DNA of 35,550 bases from Verrucomicrobiales bacterium (GCA_029213025.1 JARGOZ010000068.1:1-35550), one strand, 5' to 3'; counted from the stretch's first letter, positions 1 to 9,632 are shown. Made by a program: numbers and translations. The notes: generated by a model from the letters alone, not told the origin.

Positions 1-285
1 TAGAGAATGTTCAATCTCCTCCATAGTCCGGGCTTTGGTTTCCGGAAGCCCGGAGCGAATCTGATCGACGAGAATTTTCTCCTTCTCCCAGTTCCGGAAC
101 AGGCGCTTCCACTGATTGCAGGTCAGCACCCGGGATTCGCGCCAACTCATAGAACTGCCAATAAGCAGAATGGAAAACACAATAAGAAAAGCGAGACCGA
201 GCAGAGCATGAAAGACCCATCCTCCCTCGGTTGAAAGGGCGGAAAGATCCGTAATAAAACGTTCTGCTATGCCCGGATCAGCCAT
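1..285 (-). CDS. exbB: ExbB/TolQ/MotA-family proton channel subunit, partial (C-terminus beyond left edge)
   Basis: The reading frame starts at ATG 285 and is open for 95 codons to the window edge. It overlaps the stop of the upstream TtpC-like gene by 8 bases (ATGGCTGA), so translation is probably coupled. The visible part has a short N-terminus, a glycine pair before a strong membrane segment at about residues 23-45, and then a basic, charged cytoplasmic stretch with WRESR and WKRLFRNWEKEK. This matches the N-terminal helix and start of the cytoplasmic loop of ExbB-like subunits. The assignment rests mostly on position: DUF3450 - TtpC - ExbB is the known order of TonB2-type energising operons, and exbD and tonB would be expected next, beyond the edge. 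The residues seen are too few to separate ExbB from TolQ. Confidence 0.7.
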   Translation of the reverse strand, partial: MADPGIAERFITDLSALSTEGGWVFHALLGLAFLIVFSILLIGSSMSWRESRVLTCNQWKRLFRNWEKEKILVDQIRSGLPETKARTMEEIEHSL

Positions 286-1648
286 TATTCTTTTTCAATC
301 CGTTAATAAAGGCCAAACTCGCCATTTCCATAGTTGAACGAATTCCCTGCACTTTACGCGACAGCAGAGCATGTAAAATCAAGGCAGGGATCGCAACGAT
401 CAAACCGAAAGCTGTAGTAATCAATGCCTCGGAAATACCGCCGGAAAGTGATCTGGCATCGCCGGTGCCGAATATAGTGATTTGATTGAAAGTTTTTATC
501 ATCCCGGTTACCGTTCCCAACAGTCCCAGCAATGGCGATGTAGCTGACGCGATGGCGATAAGCGGTAACCAGCGTTGCAATCCCGGTTGGGCTTCGAGGA
601 ATTTTTCGTATATCGATTCCTCTACCTGATCGACCGGTTGTTCCGCCACCTCCACTCCCCTTTCAAGAAGAGCTCCCGCCGGATGCTTAATCTTGGCGGC
701 GGCCAGATTAGCACCTACGGTGTTTTTGTCGTTCACCGCATCGATCACTGATTGAATTTGCGAAGCGCGGACCGGACGAACATTGAGTAACTGCACCCAT
801 TTCATCACCGCAGCGAGAAATGCAATCAACGCCATCGCCATAATGGGATAAACCCAGATGCCGCCTTTTTTAATATAGCTGAAAAGGTCGCCTTCCACTT
901 CCTCCATCGCCACGGCGTTGCCCAGTGTCGGGTCAAAAACCATCTTCGTATCTGTGCCTTCGAGAAGGGCGGAAATCGCATCGAAATCCGAAGTACCGTC
1001 AACCACAGCGGCCTGCAAACTTTTGGAATCCCGAACCATCCCGGAAACCGAACCGTCGTCTGCAGCGAACCACGACACGGGTCCAGCCACGGCGAATTTA
1101 CCGTCGATCATGATGCCATCCTCTCCGAGAGCGGAGCCTTTCACAACACCGATTTTACCGGCTTCTCCAACGGCACGGGTCATTTGCTCGACCAGATCGA
1201 AACTGGCTGCGGATCCTTCATCACCACCTTTTTCCGCCAGGCGAAATACCTCCTCCATCGCCTCCAATTCCGGTAGCGGAATAAATCCCCGGTAGTTTTT
1301 GCGAAATTCCGCCAACATACCGTCGAGATATATGCGCTCATCACGCCAGAGCTTAAGTTGGCTGTCCCGCTTTTCCAAATCGTGATCAACGGAAGCCTGG
1401 GTTGCTTTGGCAATTTCGTACTGACGTTTCTTTTGCCGCAAGTTCAGGGCAGACTCACCGGCTCTGCGGGCGAGTTCCGGTTTTTCCGAAGCGATTTTTT
1501 TTCGTAAGGCAGCCAGTTTTTGCAACTCCGCCTCCAGGTCTTTGTTGATTGATTCAACAGCGATCTTGTAGGCATCCGGCTCCTGTGCTGACAGGTTGCC
1601 GACAGCCAATAAAATGCCCCAGAGAAGTATAGTAAATGTCCGGCTCAT
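278..1648 (-). CDS. TtpC-like MotA/TolQ/ExbB proton channel protein with long periplasmic N-terminus
   Basis: This 456-aa protein has a signal peptide (residues 1-21), a long predicted periplasmic region (about 25-255) whose first part is a charged coiled coil, and then a three-helix MotA/TolQ/ExbB domain. The membrane segments lie near 264-290, 358-388 and 405-432. The second contains the family hallmark run of small residues (SPLLGLLGTVTGMI) and the third ends in LLSRKV. The extra N-terminal region is typical of TtpC, which works with ExbB, ExbD and TonB to pass proton-motive force to outer-membrane receptors. Its start overlaps the DUF3450 gene stop by four bases (ATGA) and its stop overlaps the ExbB-like start. 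Family assignment is firm; the exact transported substrate is not visible. Confidence 0.88.
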   Translation of the reverse strand: MSRTFTILLWGILLAVGNLSAQEPDAYKIAVESINKDLEAELQKLAALRKKIASEKPELARRAGESALNLRQKKRQYEIAKATQASVDHDLEKRDSQLKLWRDERIYLDGMLAEFRKNYRGFIPLPELEAMEEVFRLAEKGGDEGSAASFDLVEQMTRAVGEAGKIGVVKGSALGEDGIMIDGKFAVAGPVSWFAADDGSVSGMVRDSKSLQAAVVDGTSDFDAISALLEGTDTKMVFDPTLGNAVAMEEVEGDLFSYIKKGGIWVYPIMAMALIAFLAAVMKWVQLLNVRPVRASQIQSVIDAVNDKNTVGANLAAAKIKHPAGALLERGVEVAEQPVDQVEESIYEKFLEAQPGLQRWLPLIAIASATSPLLGLLGTVTGMIKTFNQITIFGTGDARSLSGGISEALITTAFGLIVAIPALILHALLSRKVQGIRSTMEMASLAFINGLKKNNG

Positions 1649-2400
1649 TTCGCTGCGCCTCCTCCCAGGATCGGCAATTCTACAAATGCCGGTGGTTCTT
1701 TTTTCGAGTGAACATCAATCGCCCGGCGGACTTTCCCTGCCATTGAAGAATCCGCCCGCCAGACCCATCCGTCCTTTGTCGGCACCCCGATGGCTGCGTA
1801 TTTGTTAGTCCGGTCCACATACCACGCCTGTTTCATACCGAGGTAGATCACATCCACCTCGACTTTATTACCATCGATCTCATGGATTTCCGGCAGGCTG
1901 GTAATCTGGCTGTTGAAAGAAATACACTCATTCAGAAGGGCAAGAATATCCCGGAACCGGGCCTGCAAATCGTCTTCGTCGCCACTGCTTTCCAATCGCT
2001 CTACAGCATCGAACATTTTGCTTTTCACCGGAGGCGGCAGGTATGGCAGTTTCGCTTTCAATTCATCTTCGAGAGCCGATACCCGTCTCGCGAACTGACT
2101 GCGCCACGCCTTCCGGTCGGTTTCCTCTTTTTTCAGGCTGGATGTCTTGTTTTCAATGTCAGAGACCCGCTCTTTAGCTTCATTGATGATCTCATCCATC
2201 TGCCCGGCTTCCCTTTCCCGGAGTTCAATTAAATCGACCAGCATCGCTTTCTCTTCCTGCCACTTCGCCGATTCTTCAGCGATAGTTTTCTTTGTCGAAA
2301 TCCATTGCACCACTTTTTCGCGCGCCACGGCCGGTCCGTCGTCTTCCTGAGCGAAAGAGACAGTCAAACAGCACAAAACCAAAGGTAAGAGTCGGATCAT
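1645..2400 (-). CDS. DUF3450 periplasmic protein of a TonB2-type operon
   Basis: The 251-aa product has a signal peptide (MIRLLPLVLCCLTVSFAQ) followed by an almost wholly helical, charged coiled-coil region at about 20-110. The C-terminal part has the DUF3450 pattern: a short helix pair, then VDVIYLGMKQAWYVD and YAAIGVPTKDGWVW. The GTG at 2439 would extend the frame by 13 codons and precede the hydrophobic signal awkwardly, so ATG 2400 is preferred. No clear Shine-Dalgarno sequence is present at either. DUF3450 genes usually open TonB2-type operons before ttpC and exbB, exactly as here. Their biochemical role is not established; a periplasmic partner of TtpC is the usual suggestion. A Fur-like palindrome lies 42-60 bases upstream of the start. 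Confidence 0.82.
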   Translation of the reverse strand: MIRLLPLVLCCLTVSFAQEDDGPAVAREKVVQWISTKKTIAEESAKWQEEKAMLVDLIELREREAGQMDEIINEAKERVSDIENKTSSLKKEETDRKAWRSQFARRVSALEDELKAKLPYLPPPVKSKMFDAVERLESSGDEDDLQARFRDILALLNECISFNSQITSLPEIHEIDGNKVEVDVIYLGMKQAWYVDRTNKYAAIGVPTKDGWVWRADSSMAGKVRRAIDVHSKKEPPAFVELPILGGGAAK

Positions 2401-2441
2401 CAAACAATAAAGATAGGCAGCATAGCGGAATAACGCCACTT

Positions 2442-2460
2442 AATGAGACTGAGTCTCATT
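2442..2460. promoter_or_regulatory. Fur-box-like 19-bp palindrome
   Basis: AATGAGACTGAGTCTCATT is a perfect dyad with 9-bp arms around one central base. Its inner core TGAGACT-N-AGTCTCA has the 7-1-7 layout of Fur-family sites (consensus TGATAAT-N-ATTATCA; TGAGAAT-N-ATTCTCA is a common variant). It lies between the divergent DUF3450 operon and the large secreted gene at 2575. Iron control of a TonB-energising operon is expected from other bacteria; binding here is inferred. Confidence 0.5.
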
Positions 2461-2574
2461 GTCGGGAAGTTGGCATTCATTGATCAGGATTCAAATAAAT
2501 TTATTTTCTTTTTGCCGTCCAAATACGCGAAGTCACCGCTTGTCAGCTTTCTAAAATCCCGTTCTTATTGTGGC

Positions 2575-5500
2575 ATGATTAAATACCTGCTGCCCTTTCT
2601 AGTTCTTTTCACCCTTACGGGCGAGCCGATTGTATCTCAGGACGGAAATACGAAAAAACCCGGAAAAGCCAAAAAAATCAAACCTGGAGCAAATGATGCC
2701 AAAAATCGCGGTTCGGGACGACCGGAGCCTCCCAAAGATCCGGAATTGGCAAAGTACGGCATTTACGCGGAAGAAGCGCCGAACCCGAAATTGGTGGAGC
2801 CGGCAACTACCCGTCTTCCCTTGCAACTGAAAAGCGGTACCAGAATTGGCTTCGTCGGCAACACTCTCCTGGATCGAGCACAGGACTTCGCCGTTTTCGA
2901 AACGATGATCCAGCAGTCCAATCCCGGTAAAGAGATCACAATCCGGAATTTTGCATGGTCGGCAGATGAAGTAGACCTCCAACCCAGACCCGATAATTTT
3001 GCTACTGTCGATCAACATCTGACCCGCGAAAATATCGATGTGATTTTTGCCGCCTTCGGCTATAACGAATCGTTTCGCGGAGAGGACCGGGTCGACGAGT
3101 TCAAAGCCCGTCTCACTGCGTATCTGGACCGGATCAGAAAGTCCGCCTTTAACGGCAAAACCGGACCGCAAATCATTTTGATCTCGCCCACTGCGAATGA
3201 AAATGCCGCCGGAGTGGAGGGAGCCGACATGAACAACGCCCGCCTCGCTGTCTACACCAAAGCCATGGAGGAAGTTGCTACAGCAATGAATGTGGGCTTC
3301 GCGAACGTTTTCGAAGCTACCAAATCGGCTATGGATGATCCCGACACCGATTTAACTATCAATGGAGTTCACCTCAACAAAAAAGGATACGAGGTCTTCG
3401 CGGACAAACTGTTTTCGGAAACTTTCGGTAAATCAGCTCCGGCGGTTGATGAAGAAATCCGCAAAGTTCTCGTTGATAAAAACACCCAGTATTTCCGCCG
3501 CTATCGCCCCCTGAACACATTCTACTATGTCGGGGGTCGCAATAAATCCTACGGCTATCTCGACTTCCTGCCGGCGATGCGGAATTTCGAAATGATGACC
3601 GACAACCGGGAAGCCCGGGCACGCGCAATGGCGGAAGGCAAAGAATTCCAGGAACCAATCGACGACTCCAATCTCCCCGGGCTCGATGCAGTAAGCGAAG
3701 GCCGCGGTGCCAATGAATGGTTGTCTCCGGCGGATGAACTGGCTGCGTTTACTGTTGATCCACGGTTTGAGGTAAATCTGTTCGCCTCGGAAGAGCAATT
3801 CCCGGATATCGCCTGCCCGATTCAGATGCGCTGGGATGCCAAAGGCCGTCTTTGGGTGAGTTGTTCAACCACCTATCCCCACGTTTATCCGGGAAAAGAG
3901 CCGAATGATAAGATAGTGATACTTGAAGACACCGATAAGGATGGCAAAGCCGACAAATCGACTATCTTCGCCGACGACGTTCATATCCCGCTCAGTTTTG
4001 CTCTGACCGAAAATGGTTGTTACGTTTCCGAAGAACCTCATTTTTCCCTGCTCGAGGATACCGATGGAGACGGCAAAGCGGACAAACGAACAAGACTCCT
4101 GACCGGCTTCGGCTGCGAGGACAGTCACCACGCACTTCACGATTTCGTTTGGACTCCGGGCGGCGAGCTGCTCTTCCGCGAATCAATCTTTCACCACTCT
4201 CAGGTGGAAACCGCCTACGGTCCAATTCGTGCGGAAAATTCGGCGTGGTTTACCTACCGCCCGGAAAACCAGAAAGTCACCACTTTCGGGAACTACCCGA
4301 ACACCAACCCGTGGGGCGTCACTTTCGACGATTGGGGACACCATGTTGCGAGCCACCCGATCTTTGCCGCCGCATTCCATTCCCAAAACCCGCCCTATCC
4401 TCAGCAGCAACCCCGTGCCGCCGGGATTCCCGCCTACTCCGGAGTTTGCGGACACGAGTTTGTCGATTTCCCGATGTGGCCGGAAGAGCTGCAGGGCGGC
4501 ATGATAAAAGCCCGCTACAAGCCGACTAACCGAATCGAAATTCACAAATGGGTAAGGAAAGACGATCACTGGACTGAGGAATACGAGTCTGACCTGATCT
4601 ATTCCAAAAACCTCAGCTTCATCCCCGTAGACCTCCGCTACGGCCCGCGAGGTGCGATGTATGTGTGCGACTGGTACAATCCAATCAAAGGCCACGCTCA
4701 ATACAGCCTCCGGGATACCCGCAGAGACCGGAAATCCGGCCGTATCTGGCGGATCGTGCCGAAAGGGGCAACCCTCCAGGACCCACCAGAAATGGATGGC
4801 GCCACAGTAGATGAACTGGTCAAAAATCTCGAACGCCGCGAATACAGATATCGCTACTGGACCAGACGCGAGCTGAAGAAACACGATTCGTCCGCTGTGA
4901 CCGCCGCTCTGGAAAAATGGGTATCCAGCCTGGATAAATCCGATGACAGATTTCGCCATCATCAAATCGAAGCGGTCTGGGCCTACCGGACTGTGGGAGC
5001 AAAAAGGCCCGACCTGTTGGAGGAAATTCTGACGCAATCGAAAAACCCGGACGCCAGAGCCGCCGCAACCAAACAGCTCCGCTACTGGCACGCCGAATAC
5101 GACAAGAACAAACTACACAATCTCCTCGAAAAAAGCGCTACAGACGAAGACGGAATCGTGCGCATGGAAGCTTTAATTGCCGCCAACTACGTCGCTACCC
5201 CGGAAGCACTGGGCGCAGTTAGCGGGGCATTCGATAAGCCGATGGACAACCATCTGAAATTCACCGCTCAATGCGTATTGATTTCTGCCAATCTTGCCCC
5301 GTTTTGGCAGGGCAATGCAGAATTTGCTGAGAAATACCCTTCTGTGGTAGCGTTTGCCAAAGACTGGGACAGACATGCCAAACTGGCCAACACGATCTCA
5401 ACCAAGGGTGCAACCGACGCAAACTTCGACAATCAAAAGGGACTCAAAGTGGTCGAGATCAGCTGCGTACCGGAACGAATGCTCTACACCAAAACAAAGT

Positions 5501-5817
5501 TCCAGGTTAAAGCAGGCCAACCGGTAAAGCTGATCTTTACCAACCCCGATGCCACCCAGCATAACCTTGTCATCGTAAAACCCGGCGCGGTAATGGAAGT
5601 AGGAATGGCAGGGAATGAGATGGCGAAAGATCCATCAGGCATCAAAAAACACTTCGTTCCCGAGAGTGATAAAATTTTGCATCACACAAAACTGCTGAAT
5701 CCCGATACCGGAGAAGTACTACGTTTTACCGCGCCTAAAGAGCCGGGAGTCTACCCCTATCTCTGCACTTTCCCGGGACACTGGATTATTATGAAAGGCG
5801 AGATGGTAGTGAAATAA
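2575..5817 (+). CDS. Secreted PVC-type protein: SGNH-like + propeller + HEAT-like + azurin-like copper domain
   Basis: The 1080-aa product starts at ATG 2575, which opens a good signal peptide (MIKYLLPFLVLFTLTGEPIVSQ); the open frame extends 44 codons further upstream without one. Domains in order: SGNH/GDSL-hydrolase-like (about 70-300), a PVC-type membrane-bound-dehydrogenase beta-propeller (about 395-740) with acidic loops such as DTDKDGKADK, a helical HEAT-like region (about 750-930), and a cupredoxin domain (about 955-1080). The last has H996, then C1064-x4-H1069-x3-M1073, the exact spacing of azurin copper ligands. Many relatives end instead in a CxxCH cytochrome; none occurs here. In the SGNH-like part the usual GDS is GNT and the DxxH block is NGVH, so hydrolase activity is doubtful. 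Substrate unknown; electron transfer through copper is an inference. Confidence 0.85.
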   Translation: MIKYLLPFLVLFTLTGEPIVSQDGNTKKPGKAKKIKPGANDAKNRGSGRPEPPKDPELAKYGIYAEEAPNPKLVEPATTRLPLQLKSGTRIGFVGNTLLDRAQDFAVFETMIQQSNPGKEITIRNFAWSADEVDLQPRPDNFATVDQHLTRENIDVIFAAFGYNESFRGEDRVDEFKARLTAYLDRIRKSAFNGKTGPQIILISPTANENAAGVEGADMNNARLAVYTKAMEEVATAMNVGFANVFEATKSAMDDPDTDLTINGVHLNKKGYEVFADKLFSETFGKSAPAVDEEIRKVLVDKNTQYFRRYRPLNTFYYVGGRNKSYGYLDFLPAMRNFEMMTDNREARARAMAEGKEFQEPIDDSNLPGLDAVSEGRGANEWLSPADELAAFTVDPRFEVNLFASEEQFPDIACPIQMRWDAKGRLWVSCSTTYPHVYPGKEPNDKIVILEDTDKDGKADKSTIFADDVHIPLSFALTENGCYVSEEPHFSLLEDTDGDGKADKRTRLLTGFGCEDSHHALHDFVWTPGGELLFRESIFHHSQVETAYGPIRAENSAWFTYRPENQKVTTFGNYPNTNPWGVTFDDWGHHVASHPIFAAAFHSQNPPYPQQQPRAAGIPAYSGVCGHEFVDFPMWPEELQGGMIKARYKPTNRIEIHKWVRKDDHWTEEYESDLIYSKNLSFIPVDLRYGPRGAMYVCDWYNPIKGHAQYSLRDTRRDRKSGRIWRIVPKGATLQDPPEMDGATVDELVKNLERREYRYRYWTRRELKKHDSSAVTAALEKWVSSLDKSDDRFRHHQIEAVWAYRTVGAKRPDLLEEILTQSKNPDARAAATKQLRYWHAEYDKNKLHNLLEKSATDEDGIVRMEALIAANYVATPEALGAVSGAFDKPMDNHLKFTAQCVLISANLAPFWQGNAEFAEKYPSVVAFAKDWDRHAKLANTISTKGATDANFDNQKGLKVVEISCVPERMLYTKTKFQVKAGQPVKLIFTNPDATQHNLVIVKPGAVMEVGMAGNEMAKDPSGIKKHFVPESDKILHHTKLLNPDTGEVLRFTAPKEPGVYPYLCTFPGHWIIMKGEMVVK

Positions 5818-5845
5818 CTCTACCACCCTCCCGCCGTTCAGGGCT

Positions 5846-7165
5846 CTAACAAATCGAAGGATTTGCCAGCTTCAGCAGTTTACTCAAAATTTCGCTGCGG
5901 TCGAAACGCAGCGCAAAATTGCGGGCCGAGTCGGAAATTTCCGCCCTCTGTTCATCCGTCATAAAATAGACCCGGTCAAGGCACTCCCGCAGCTCTTCGA
6001 CATTTCCAGCCTCGTGCTCCAGACAGTGTCCGCCACTTGCTTCAGGAATTCCGCCTGTAGTTGTAGTGATAACCGGACCAAGCCCTCCTGCCAGCATTTT
6101 CTCTGCAATAGCTATACCGAATGTCTCGACAAACTCCGTCTTTGGTTTACTGGGTAGACAATAGGCGAAACATCCACGCATCAGGACGCCTTTTTCGTCA
6201 TCACTGACATCATCGAGAACGCGAATATGGGGGTCCCTTTCCGACATGGCGATAATCTCTTCCTTCATCGGACCGTTGCCGCAAATCACCAACTTTTTGT
6301 GACCATACACTTCACTGGTTTTATAGGCATTAATCAAATCATCGACACCCTTAGCCGGAGCTATCCTTGACAGAAACATTATATACCCGTCTTCATCGAG
6401 CTTCCGTTCTTTCAAAGTTTTCTCTACAAAATCCGGATTATCCTCCAGTGAAGTGTAGCTGGCGGTATCAATCGCCGGATAACTGATTTGCACCCGCTCG
6501 TTGAGTTGCCTGGCGAAATCAGAGCCTAAAGCGACATCCACTTTACGTCCTGCCTCGACGATTAAATCTTTGGTGAACTGGCTGACCGCCACTGGCACAT
6601 CATGCGACAGATAGTTGGAAAGCACCACCTGGGCGGCTCCAATCTTTTCCTCCGCCAATGCATTGTTCACTACATTGGTGATATCCGATCCGACGGCCTC
6701 CCCTACGGTGATGACATCCGCATTGCTGCAGATCTGATCAAAACTGCGAACGGCATTCATTACCATTTCCCCATGAGGGACAAGGTATAAATCCATAAGC
6801 ATAGTTTTGCCCTCCAACTGATGAAGCAGGTCTACCAAATGCCCACTAATTCCGTAGGCGAGCCTGCCGTCGAGAACTTTGTAATCACCCACTGGGGCGG
6901 GGCGGTCGACCTGAATCCCGGTTGAATAGGGAGTCATACTTTCGATCGGTTTCAGAGGCAGACCGCTTTCTTCCAGTATATCCAGCGGGTAACTAACTAT
7001 GTGAACGTTTCCAATCCCCATAGAGATGGCGGCTTCGGCGAGATTTCTCGCTTCAGTGGAATGTCCGCAAATAATGGGATCAGCTCGAACGACGATCACA
7101 AGATTTTCAATTTCCTCCGAGGGGCGGCAACCCTCGTGCGTGGTAGTGGCAGTAGTTTCTTTCAT
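5846..7165 (-). CDS. GT4-type glycosyltransferase
   Basis: This product of 439 aa is a GT-B fold, family-4-like glycosyltransferase. The C-terminal half has the nucleotide-sugar domain with LSRIAPAKGVDDLINAY, the strand VICGNGP, and the E-x7-E motif in VETFGIAIAEKM, followed by TTTTGGIPEA. The N-terminal half begins with an acceptor-domain Rossmann strand (LVIVVRADPIICGH). No signal peptide or membrane helix is seen, so it is cytosolic. ATG 7165 is chosen over GTG 7213, as the extension adds nothing recognisable. It lies 88 bases downstream of the GH92 gene on the same strand, so the two may be co-transcribed. Acceptor and donor sugars cannot be read from the sequence. Confidence 0.82.
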   Translation of the reverse strand: MKETTATTTHEGCRPSEEIENLVIVVRADPIICGHSTEARNLAEAAISMGIGNVHIVSYPLDILEESGLPLKPIESMTPYSTGIQVDRPAPVGDYKVLDGRLAYGISGHLVDLLHQLEGKTMLMDLYLVPHGEMVMNAVRSFDQICSNADVITVGEAVGSDITNVVNNALAEEKIGAAQVVLSNYLSHDVPVAVSQFTKDLIVEAGRKVDVALGSDFARQLNERVQISYPAIDTASYTSLEDNPDFVEKTLKERKLDEDGYIMFLSRIAPAKGVDDLINAYKTSEVYGHKKLVICGNGPMKEEIIAMSERDPHIRVLDDVSDDEKGVLMRGCFAYCLPSKPKTEFVETFGIAIAEKMLAGGLGPVITTTTGGIPEASGGHCLEHEAGNVEELRECLDRVYFMTDEQRAEISDSARNFALRFDRSEILSKLLKLANPSIC

Positions 7166-7253
7166 GTGCAAATGGTTGTTTAAACCTATGGATGCAGGTG
7201 TCGTGCCAAACACTCTGGAAACAAACTTTACCTTGTTACATTTTAGTCGGCTT

Positions 7254-9431
7254 TCAGGAAATAAACGAAGGCGGACGGCTGTTTTTTGCCCAGTTGGAAG
7301 GCTTTGGTCCCATTTCCAATACCAGTTCCGCCCCCGCCTGAAATTCTTTAATTTTCAAAAAACACCGATCAATCGGGCGACCATTTAGAGTAGCGCTTTG
7401 AACGTAACAATTCTCCATGGCCTGATTCTTCGCTATCACGGTAAAATCACCGCCCCTCATCTTTATTACAGACTTTTCGTAGTAGGGACTACCAATGAGC
7501 ATCAAAGGCAGCCCGGTAACTGGAAACACCCCGATCGCGCTCCACACATACCAACTGGAAAGACCGCCGGAGTCATCATTTCCCGGAAGACCTCCGCTAC
7601 CGGTTGTGAACTGATAGCGAAGGACATTTCTCACAACTTCTGCCGTCCTGTCGTGACGCCCGGCATACAGATAGGCATAAGGCGACTCCATATCAGGCTC
7701 GTTGTTCAGACCTTCAAAGCGATGCACAATTTGACCGTCTTCCGGCTCCTTGAACCCGAAGAACAAATCGAGAAGCTCAACAAACGCCTGCTCTCCTCCC
7801 GCCAAATTAATCCGCCCCACCATATCGTGGATGAAGCGGAAAGAATAATTCCAATACTCCCCTTCGTAATAGTCAGAATCCTCCCTCAGTAGTCCGGTCT
7901 TTTCATCAAATGCATTCCTCCAATAATCGGCGAGGGGAATGGATCGGTCATAAACCGGCTGATCCCCCTGCGTTTTTGCCATTTGAGCAATACAAAAATT
8001 CGCAAATGCTATATCCAATGTGTGGGAAAGCGGATGAACTACATGATTTTCGGCAAACTCCTGAAATTTACCGCCCCGCCCCAAATTCCCTAGACTCGTC
8101 ACCCAGAGTAACCGGAGAACCTCTTCCCAGTTGCCGGAAATCCCCCTCATCTGGGCATCCTGAAGGATCATATGGCATAGACCGGTGGCCTGCTTGCCAA
8201 AACATTCCGGGGCGTTATTCATTAGATAACTGACCGGGAACGCCCCTTCGCGCTTCGCCACTTCGGTAAGGAATTCGACGAAATCCCGCCCCAGTTCGGG
8301 CCACAGAGTCATCAGCAGCGGCAGCTGCGTTTTATACAGATCCCATAAAGTCGAAAGGTCGAAAAAGAATGCTCCATCTTTCTTCGTAAACGGATTTTCA
8401 TCATGGAAATCAGCGGGTTTCAGAGTGGAATGGTACAAAGCAGAATAGAAAATTTCTCTCTGTTCATCCGTCGCCCCCTCAATTTCAATCTTTCCCAGCA
8501 CCGCATCCCAATGTCTTGTCGCCTCTTTCCGAATCCCGTCAAACGACGTGTCCCGCAGCTTATCAACGGCGATTTGAGACCGCTCTTTCGTGCGCGTCGA
8601 AAAGCCGATTCGCAACTCCATCATCTGCCCTGGAGCTTCCGATTCGAACCAGATCCCAAGTTTACCCTGATTCGCCCGCAACTTTTTCCGGAGCGAATAC
8701 TCTGACCGGGGAGAGAGAATTTTGCCGTCGTTCTTCCAGAATCCTGAAGATTTTACCGGAGTGACCACCTCTATCGTAAAATGAAAAGTAACCCCTTCGA
8801 TCCTGACTTTCCCCTCGCATCGAGACGGTGAAAGAAACTCCACTTTGGCCTTTTTCGGATAGACTGACATCCCTTCGATCAACAACCCTCCCGAAGAAAG
8901 ATCGATCGCGATTTTGCCGGTTTCATTTTCCGGAAAATGGAATCTCTGCACGGAAGATCGCGAGGAACACGTCGTCTCGAACTGGACCCCGGTCTCAGCA
9001 AACTTGCCGGAATAGTAACCAGGTTCAGCCGCTTCGTCCTCGAGCAGAAAACGCGTTCCCAGGCCTTCCAGTCCTTCGCCAACCAGAGGAGTGGTCAGTA
9101 AATAGTTGTAGTAACTGCGAATTCGACCGGTTCCGGATTGCTGAAAATGAGCCAGTCCCAGAGCTTCGTGACGATCAAAGAGCTGACTGGGCATATCCCC
9201 TGAGAGGGACAGGTCATATTTCCCATAGCCCGTGACATATGCCCCCGAATAAGCACAGATTGAAACCATTCCGAAAGGAAGCACTGCACCGGGATGAGTG
9301 TTCCCCACAGGAGGCTTGGCACACCACCAGGTACGCGCAATCCCCTCCGGTTCCGGAAGCGCCGAAGCGCCATTCCCTGAGAACGGGTCAACCCAACGGG
9401 AGTTCCCCACAGATTGAGAAAAATCATGCAT
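7254..9431 (-). CDS. Glycoside hydrolase family 92 (alpha-mannosidase-type)
   Basis: The 725-aa product matches GH92 across its length. The N-terminal beta-sandwich starts with VDPFSGNG and PVGNTHPGAVLPFGMVSI, followed by LAHFQQSGTG. The (alpha/alpha)6 domain contains the ending GLPGNDDSGGLSSWYVWSAIGVFPV, whose adjacent aspartates supply the catalytic base in this family. GH92 enzymes are calcium-dependent exo-alpha-mannosidases that usually act on N-glycan or yeast mannan. Most are secreted, but neither ATG 9431 nor the upstream in-frame start at 9545 gives a signal peptide, which suggests a cytosolic form acting on imported oligosaccharides. ATG 9431 gives the family-like N-terminus. The exact linkage is not visible. 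Confidence 0.88.
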   Translation of the reverse strand: MHDFSQSVGNSRWVDPFSGNGASALPEPEGIARTWWCAKPPVGNTHPGAVLPFGMVSICAYSGAYVTGYGKYDLSLSGDMPSQLFDRHEALGLAHFQQSGTGRIRSYYNYLLTTPLVGEGLEGLGTRFLLEDEAAEPGYYSGKFAETGVQFETTCSSRSSVQRFHFPENETGKIAIDLSSGGLLIEGMSVYPKKAKVEFLSPSRCEGKVRIEGVTFHFTIEVVTPVKSSGFWKNDGKILSPRSEYSLRKKLRANQGKLGIWFESEAPGQMMELRIGFSTRTKERSQIAVDKLRDTSFDGIRKEATRHWDAVLGKIEIEGATDEQREIFYSALYHSTLKPADFHDENPFTKKDGAFFFDLSTLWDLYKTQLPLLMTLWPELGRDFVEFLTEVAKREGAFPVSYLMNNAPECFGKQATGLCHMILQDAQMRGISGNWEEVLRLLWVTSLGNLGRGGKFQEFAENHVVHPLSHTLDIAFANFCIAQMAKTQGDQPVYDRSIPLADYWRNAFDEKTGLLREDSDYYEGEYWNYSFRFIHDMVGRINLAGGEQAFVELLDLFFGFKEPEDGQIVHRFEGLNNEPDMESPYAYLYAGRHDRTAEVVRNVLRYQFTTGSGGLPGNDDSGGLSSWYVWSAIGVFPVTGLPLMLIGSPYYEKSVIKMRGGDFTVIAKNQAMENCYVQSATLNGRPIDRCFLKIKEFQAGAELVLEMGPKPSNWAKNSRPPSFIS

Positions 9432-9565
9432 ATTCAAATCCAGTATAAGGGAGCCACAACAGCGAAACGTCCAAGAAAGCAGAAAACAGTCCAGGTGCGC
9501 GTTTTTTTCAGCAAGTCGTTGAATCGCCGGTCTAAAAATTAGCACCTTACTTTAAAGCTACGATT

Positions 9566-9593
9566 ATTAGAATTATCAGTACAAAATTATCAA
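9566..9593 (-). promoter_or_regulatory. Candidate sigma70 promoter for the GH92 gene
   Basis: Reading the minus strand, TTGATA (9593-9588) and TCTAAT (9571-9566) are separated by 16 bases in an AT-rich stretch. Transcription would start near 9560, leaving about 130 bases of leader before ATG 9431. It is based on pattern only. Confidence 0.35.
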
Positions 9594-9632
9594 TAGCGTG
9601 ACACAAATATTAAGAAAGTTTTAAAAAATGAT

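Noticed and set aside
2443..2574. Longer N-terminus of the large secreted protein
   Set aside because: It would place a non-signal sequence before a clear signal peptide at 2575 and would overlap the Fur-like palindrome.
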